Positions 4,460-6,679 of a DNA stretch of 6,679 bases are shown in pieces. The notes below the pieces were generated by a model. That model saw nothing but the letters and a program-made list of their open reading frames with translations. It did not search any database and was not told where the DNA came from. The stretch's first letter is position 1; each line of letters starts with the position of its first letter. Origin of the DNA: Coriobacteriia bacterium (GTDB taxonomy: Bacteria > Actinomycetota > Coriobacteriia > Anaerosomatales > PALSA-660); assembly GCA_003133285.1 (NCBI GenBank), contig PKWR01000035.1, positions 1,868 through 8,546 of the forward strand, in the 5' to 3' direction. The position numbers were made by a program, and so were the translations under genes.

Positions 4460-4912
4460 ATGCCCGACTTCGTGAATGTCCCCGTGCCGGTCGATCGTGT
4501 CCAGGAGGTCTACGAGCTGCTTGCGCGGAAGTCGACCAGACCACCCGCTGCACCTCAGGTCTCCGAAGACGGCTATCCCGCCGGATGGAGCCAGGACCTG
4601 ATCGACCGCATGTTCGTCGAATCGTCGAGCGCGATGAGGCGGATCCTCTTCGCGATCGCGCGGAAGTCCCCCGGTTGGGCGACGACCGCCGAGATAGCCG
4701 AGGCCTGCGATCTGACGGCCCGGCAAGTGGTGGCCTCGCTCGGACCCTTCGAGAAGCGCGTCAGCGGTCGCTACGGAATGCGCCGCTGGCCGTTCGAGAC
4801 CCGGGAGTTCGTCGACGCGGGTCTGCGCAAGTACTCGATGTCGGCGGCGACCGCCGGCCGGATCATCGCCTTGACGGACAGCGTCGAGCACCACGAGGGG
4901 AGGACCCTGTAG
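4460..4912 (+). CDS. Hypothetical protein with winged-helix-like domain
   Basis: A 150-aa cytoplasmic protein. I do not know its function. The N-terminus FVNVPVPVDRVQEVYELLA (residues 4-22) and the later GWSQDLIDRMFVESSSAMRRILFAIARK (42-69), followed by TTAEIAEACDLTARQVVASLGPFEKRV (75-101) and RYGMRRWPFE (104-113), resemble an actinobacterial family of unknown function that I would tentatively place near DUF6416; this needs a profile search. The 75-101 segment reads as a helix-turn-helix and suggests DNA binding. AGGAGG (4446-4451) lies 8 bases before the ATG. The frame is open further upstream to 4409, but that would place the start inside the palindrome. The palindromic site just ahead of the promoter fits autoregulation. 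It stands first in a run of small plus-strand genes, 54 bases before the next. Confidence 0.8.
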   Translation: MPDFVNVPVPVDRVQEVYELLARKSTRPPAAPQVSEDGYPAGWSQDLIDRMFVESSSAMRRILFAIARKSPGWATTAEIAEACDLTARQVVASLGPFEKRVSGRYGMRRWPFETREFVDAGLRKYSMSAATAGRIIALTDSVEHHEGRTL

Positions 4913-4966
4913 CCCGCATGTCGGGATACCGTCCGAACAGTCGCCCGTCCCTTTGGAGGAAACACG

Positions 4967-5113
4967 ATGCTTTGGACCATCTTCGTGATCTTGGTCATCC
5001 TCTGGCTTCTCGGCTTCAGCCTCAACCTCGGCGGTGGCCTGATCCACCTGCTGCTCGTCATCGCGCTCGTCGTGCTCGTCTACAACCTCATCACAGGACG
5101 TCGCTCCGCGTAG
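4967..5113 (+). CDS. Lmo0937/DUF5670-type small membrane protein
   Basis: A 48-aa hydrophobic peptide beginning MLWTIFVILVILWLLGFSLNL with two membrane segments (about residues 4-18 and 25-41), separated by GGGLIH and ending in the basic tail NLITGRRSA. This pattern (MLWTI...LWLLG...GG.IH.LLV.A...L...GRR) is typical of the Lmo0937/DUF5670 family of tiny inner-membrane proteins of unknown function, often found among general-stress genes. GGAGGA (4955-4960) lies 6 bases ahead of the ATG, a strong ribosome binding site. Most positions have C or G in the third codon base, supporting translation. It lies between the winged-helix-like gene and a second small membrane protein gene. Confidence 0.85.
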   Translation: MLWTIFVILVILWLLGFSLNLGGGLIHLLLVIALVVLVYNLITGRRSA

Positions 5114-5185
5114 AGCGATGGGCGTCTCTAGCCGCGGCCTCGGCTCTACGTTCGGGTCGTCCGCGATGCGAAGGAGATCGATCGA

Positions 5186-5482
5186 ATGTCACATCTGGAA
5201 CGTGTGAGCGACGGAGCCGGCTCGACGGACTCCAAGTTCGTCTTCATCACCCTTCTCGTCATCATCGCCATCGTGTTCGTCGGTCTGATGTTCCTGTGGG
5301 GCGGCGGCTACTTTGGCGGGTCGCAGACCATCAACATGATGCAACCCTCGATCACAGCGACCGTGACTCCCGGCATGCCGGGAGCGGCAGGGACCGGAGG
5401 GGCCGCCGGAGCACCCGGCGCTGCAGGAGCACCCGGAGCGGCTGGTGCGACCGGAGCGACGGGCTCCACCTCGACGCCCTAG
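5186..5482 (+). CDS. Single-pass membrane protein with collagen-like tail
   Basis: A 98-aa protein that I do not recognise as a named family. A polar N-terminus (1-17) precedes one transmembrane helix, FVFITLLVIIAIVFVGLMFLW (18-38), then a short Gly/Tyr-rich linker and a low-complexity tail. From residue 63 the tail consists of ten uninterrupted Gly-X-Y triplets (GMP, GAA, GTG, GAA, GAP and so on to residue 92), ending in STSTP. No cleavage site is evident, so the helix probably anchors the protein with the Gly-X-Y tail outside the cell. Collagen-like triplets can form trimeric helices, although ten Ala-rich triplets would be short. AAGGAG (5171-5176) lies 9 bases before the ATG. The coding DNA holds short tandem repeats (GGAGCACCCGG-type units) and an 18-bp perfect palindrome at 5367-5384. 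Confidence 0.8.
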   Translation: MSHLERVSDGAGSTDSKFVFITLLVIIAIVFVGLMFLWGGGYFGGSQTINMMQPSITATVTPGMPGAAGTGGAAGAPGAAGAPGAAGATGATGSTSTP

Positions 5483-5563
5483 CGGTCACCAGCGGCCCAT
5501 CACCGCGCTCGTCTTCACCGGAGTCCGCGGATGCGCGGACGCCCCGACCCACGGAGGTCCCGA

Positions 5564-5887
5564 ATGCGGCTAGCGGCACATGCGTGCGAGTGTCCCGACT
5601 GCGGCTCGATCCACCACTGCGTCGAGCGGGAGATCCCGTTCGACCCGGACGGAAGCATCTCGTACTTCTTCTCGGTGGCTGAGAAGACCGCGGCACCCGG
5701 CTGGACCGTCCACAAGGCCGACTTGGAGTACCTCCTCTCGGATGACGAGATGAAGCAAGTCATGGACGTTCTCGCGGGGGACCCCGGTCTCGGTCTCAGC
5801 GAGCAGGCGAGGTACGCCGGCTTTGATCCGAGCGTCCACGCACGCGCGTGGCGCGAGAAGGGTGACATCACCGTCCGTTTCGAGTAG
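5564..5887 (+). CDS. Hypothetical protein with N-terminal Cys knuckle
   Basis: A 107-aa soluble protein that I cannot assign. The N-terminus has CECPDC-x5-C (cysteines 8, 10, 13 and 19), with His17-His18 in between, which looks like a zinc-binding knuckle. The rest is acidic and globular-looking, with YLLSDDEMKQVMDVL (56-70) likely helical. No signal peptide or membrane helix is seen. The ATG at 5564 follows GGAGGT (5553-5558) with 5-base spacing. An in-frame ATG at 5531 would add 11 Arg/Pro-rich residues and lacks such a site. It lies 81 bases after the collagen-like gene and 44 before the CsbD gene, all on one strand, so a shared transcript is possible. Confidence 0.7.
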   Translation: MRLAAHACECPDCGSIHHCVEREIPFDPDGSISYFFSVAEKTAAPGWTVHKADLEYLLSDDEMKQVMDVLAGDPGLGLSEQARYAGFDPSVHARAWREKGDITVRFE

Positions 5888-5931
5888 TCCCGGTGCGTGC
5901 TCAGTGCGCACCATCCACGAGAGGAATCGCC

Positions 5932-6138
5932 ATGAACCTCGAAGACAAGGCCAAGAACAAGGCCGACCAGGTAGGCGGGAAGGCCAAGCAGGCCTTCGGC
6001 AAGCTCACCGACAACGAGCAGCTGGAAGCCGAGGGGCGCCTGCAGCACGACAAGGCGACGCTCGCCGACGACGCCGACAAGCTTGCGAGGAACGTGAAGC
6101 ACGCTGCCGAGCACATCAAGGACGCCTTCAAGGAGTAG
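5932..6138 (+). CDS. CsbD-family stress protein
   Basis: A 68-aa, highly charged, helical protein of the CsbD family, small cytoplasmic proteins linked to general stress in Bacillus and many other bacteria but without a known biochemical activity. The family pattern is visible in KAKNKADQVGGKAKQAFGKLTDNEQLEAEG (residues 6-35), followed by a Lys/Asp/Ala-rich second helix to residue 68. GAGAGGA (5919-5925) precedes the ATG by 6 bases. An in-frame ATG at 5893 would add 13 unrelated residues upstream of this Shine-Dalgarno. It ends the run of small genes and is followed after about 30 bases by an 18-bp terminator hairpin. Confidence 0.92.
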   Translation: MNLEDKAKNKADQVGGKAKQAFGKLTDNEQLEAEGRLQHDKATLADDADKLARNVKHAAEHIKDAFKE

Positions 6139-6168
6139 CGCTCGATCGCGTGTGCAACGGCACGCGCA

Positions 6169-6210
6169 ACCACAGAGGCCGGTCCCGCTCCCGGGGCCGG
6201 TCTCTGTGGT
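6169..6210 (+). terminator. Long terminator hairpin after the CsbD gene
   Basis: An 18-bp stem pairs 6169-6186 with 6193-6210 (two G-U pairs) around loop GCTCCC. Only a T-poor stretch, TCGTTCCGTTCC, follows. Positions 6165-6204 match 4281-4320 at 37 of 40, so the same terminator module occurs twice in the window. Confidence 0.8.
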
Positions 6211-6436
6211 TCGTTCCGTTCCGTGACCGGCATCGCCCTCGGGCACGCCGATCTCGACGAGCGTCTTCGAATCGAATCGTTTGGCATCGACCTTGGGCTC
6301 CCACGCTTGGTCGGCCGCGGATCCGGGACCCTCGAGCGGGGACCAGCCGACGCGGCGGTGACGCGGAGCCGGGGAGGGAACGCGGGGGGCATCTCTGCGC
6401 CGCTCAGCCCCGCACGGGACTCTCTCCACTTTGCTG
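6211..6436. other. Intergenic stretch without a recognisable gene
   Basis: About 225 bases between the CsbD terminator and the tRNA-Leu promoter. Frames on both strands are open but none has a ribosome binding site with a sensible start, and I recognise no protein. The minus strand between about 6205 and 6325 reads like plausible protein (WEPKVDAKRFDSK...) but has no start, and its frame runs on through the terminator hairpin. Confidence 0.5.
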
Positions 6437-6442
6437 TATAGT
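6437..6442 (+). promoter_or_regulatory. -10 box of tRNA-Leu
   Basis: TATAGT lies 12 bases before the mature tRNA-Leu 5' end. No convincing -35 hexamer is visible 16-18 bases upstream, so only the -10 is called. Confidence 0.5.
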
Positions 6443-6454
6443 GATTGACCGCGC

Positions 6455-6539
6455 GCGGGCGTGGCGGAATTGGCAGACGCGCCGGGTTTAGGTCCCGGTG
6501 AGGCGACTCGTGGAGGTTCAAATCCTCTCGCCCGCACCA
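6455..6539 (+). tRNA. tRNA-Leu(UAG)
   Basis: 85-nt class II tRNA with long variable arm and encoded CCA. The acceptor strands GCGGGCG (6455-6461) and CGCCCGC (6529-6535) pair fully. The anticodon stem CCGGG/CCCGG encloses TTTAGGT, with anticodon TAG at 6489-6491. The variable arm spans about GGCGACTCGT, and the T-arm carries GGTTCAAATCC. Confidence 0.97.
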
Positions 6540-6629
6540 CCGGAACTCCGGCGTCGGCCCGCCTTGGATCAGGCGCACCGTCCGTCTTCGTACGAGTAGC
6601 CCCCCGAAGTTCACATAGCAGGAGGACCC

Positions 6630-6679
6630 TTGAACACGACCGTTGAGAAGCTCGAAGGCAACCGCGTCCGGTTGACCGT
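6630..6679 (+). CDS. tig: Trigger factor, 5' end only
   Basis: Only 16 full codons are in the window, MNTTVEKLEGNRVRLT, but they match the very conserved N-terminus of trigger factor (TTVEKLE.NRV.L.V), the ribosome-associated prolyl isomerase and chaperone that meets nascent chains at the tunnel exit. The start is TTG, preceded by AGGAGG (6620-6625) with 4-base spacing, which decides the start. A tRNA-Leu gene just upstream of tig is a frequent arrangement. In many bacteria clpP and clpX follow, but that part lies outside the window. Confidence 0.85.
   Translation, partial: MNTTVEKLEGNRVRLT

Noticed and set aside
4429..5682. 417-codon plus-strand frame
   Set aside because: Arg-rich shadow crossing three well-supported genes in other frames.
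5515..6540. 341-codon minus-strand frame, including a protein-like stretch around 6205-6325
   Set aside because: It passes through the tRNA-Leu gene and the terminator hairpin, is antisense to CsbD, and has no credible start. The protein-like stretch alone is not enough.

Overview
This is a high-GC bacterial window. The gene order (rph, rdgB, a tRNA cluster, then the start of tig) suggests a high-GC actinobacterium. A Coriobacteriia-like lineage is my guess, from gene content only. All six intact tRNA genes encode their own CCA end.

Left part (8-2052): rph (RNase PH) overlaps rdgB (ITPase/XTPase) by 11 bp. A promoter then leads into a five-gene tRNA cluster: Pro(UGG), Gly(UCC), Arg(UCU), His(GUG) and Lys(CUU). 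The His gene is followed by a strong GC hairpin. The Lys gene has its own promoter and a classic hairpin-plus-T-tract terminator.

Middle part (2006-4286): a compact arsenic cassette lies between tRNA-Lys and a second, orphan copy of the tRNA-Lys 3' half. It holds arsR on the minus strand. Divergent from it run a small Cys-rich ORF, arsM (arsenite methyltransferase) and a nitroreductase-family gene on the plus strand. The intergenic region carries overlapping divergent promoters and two perfect palindromes, TTCGAY-N4-RTCGAA, which look like ArsR operators. The two tRNA-Lys 3' halves form a 55-bp direct repeat (48/55 identical) that starts at the anticodon arm, as expected for att sites of a tRNA-targeting integrase. 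No integrase gene and no arsenite efflux gene is present. I read the segment as a 2.27-kb integrated arsenic-methylation islet, probably non-autonomous or decayed.

Right part (4287-6679): a terminator hairpin is followed by a run of small genes on the plus strand. These are a 150-aa winged-helix-like protein preceded by a 7-3-7 palindrome, a 48-aa Lmo0937/DUF5670-type membrane peptide, a 98-aa single-pass membrane protein with a collagen-like Gly-X-Y tail, a 107-aa protein with a Cys knuckle, and a CsbD-family stress protein. Together they look like a cell-envelope or stress module. A long terminator hairpin near-identical to the one at 4292-4319 ends the run. About 225 bases without a recognisable gene follow, then tRNA-Leu(UAG) and the first codons of trigger factor (tig, TTG start), cut by the window edge.
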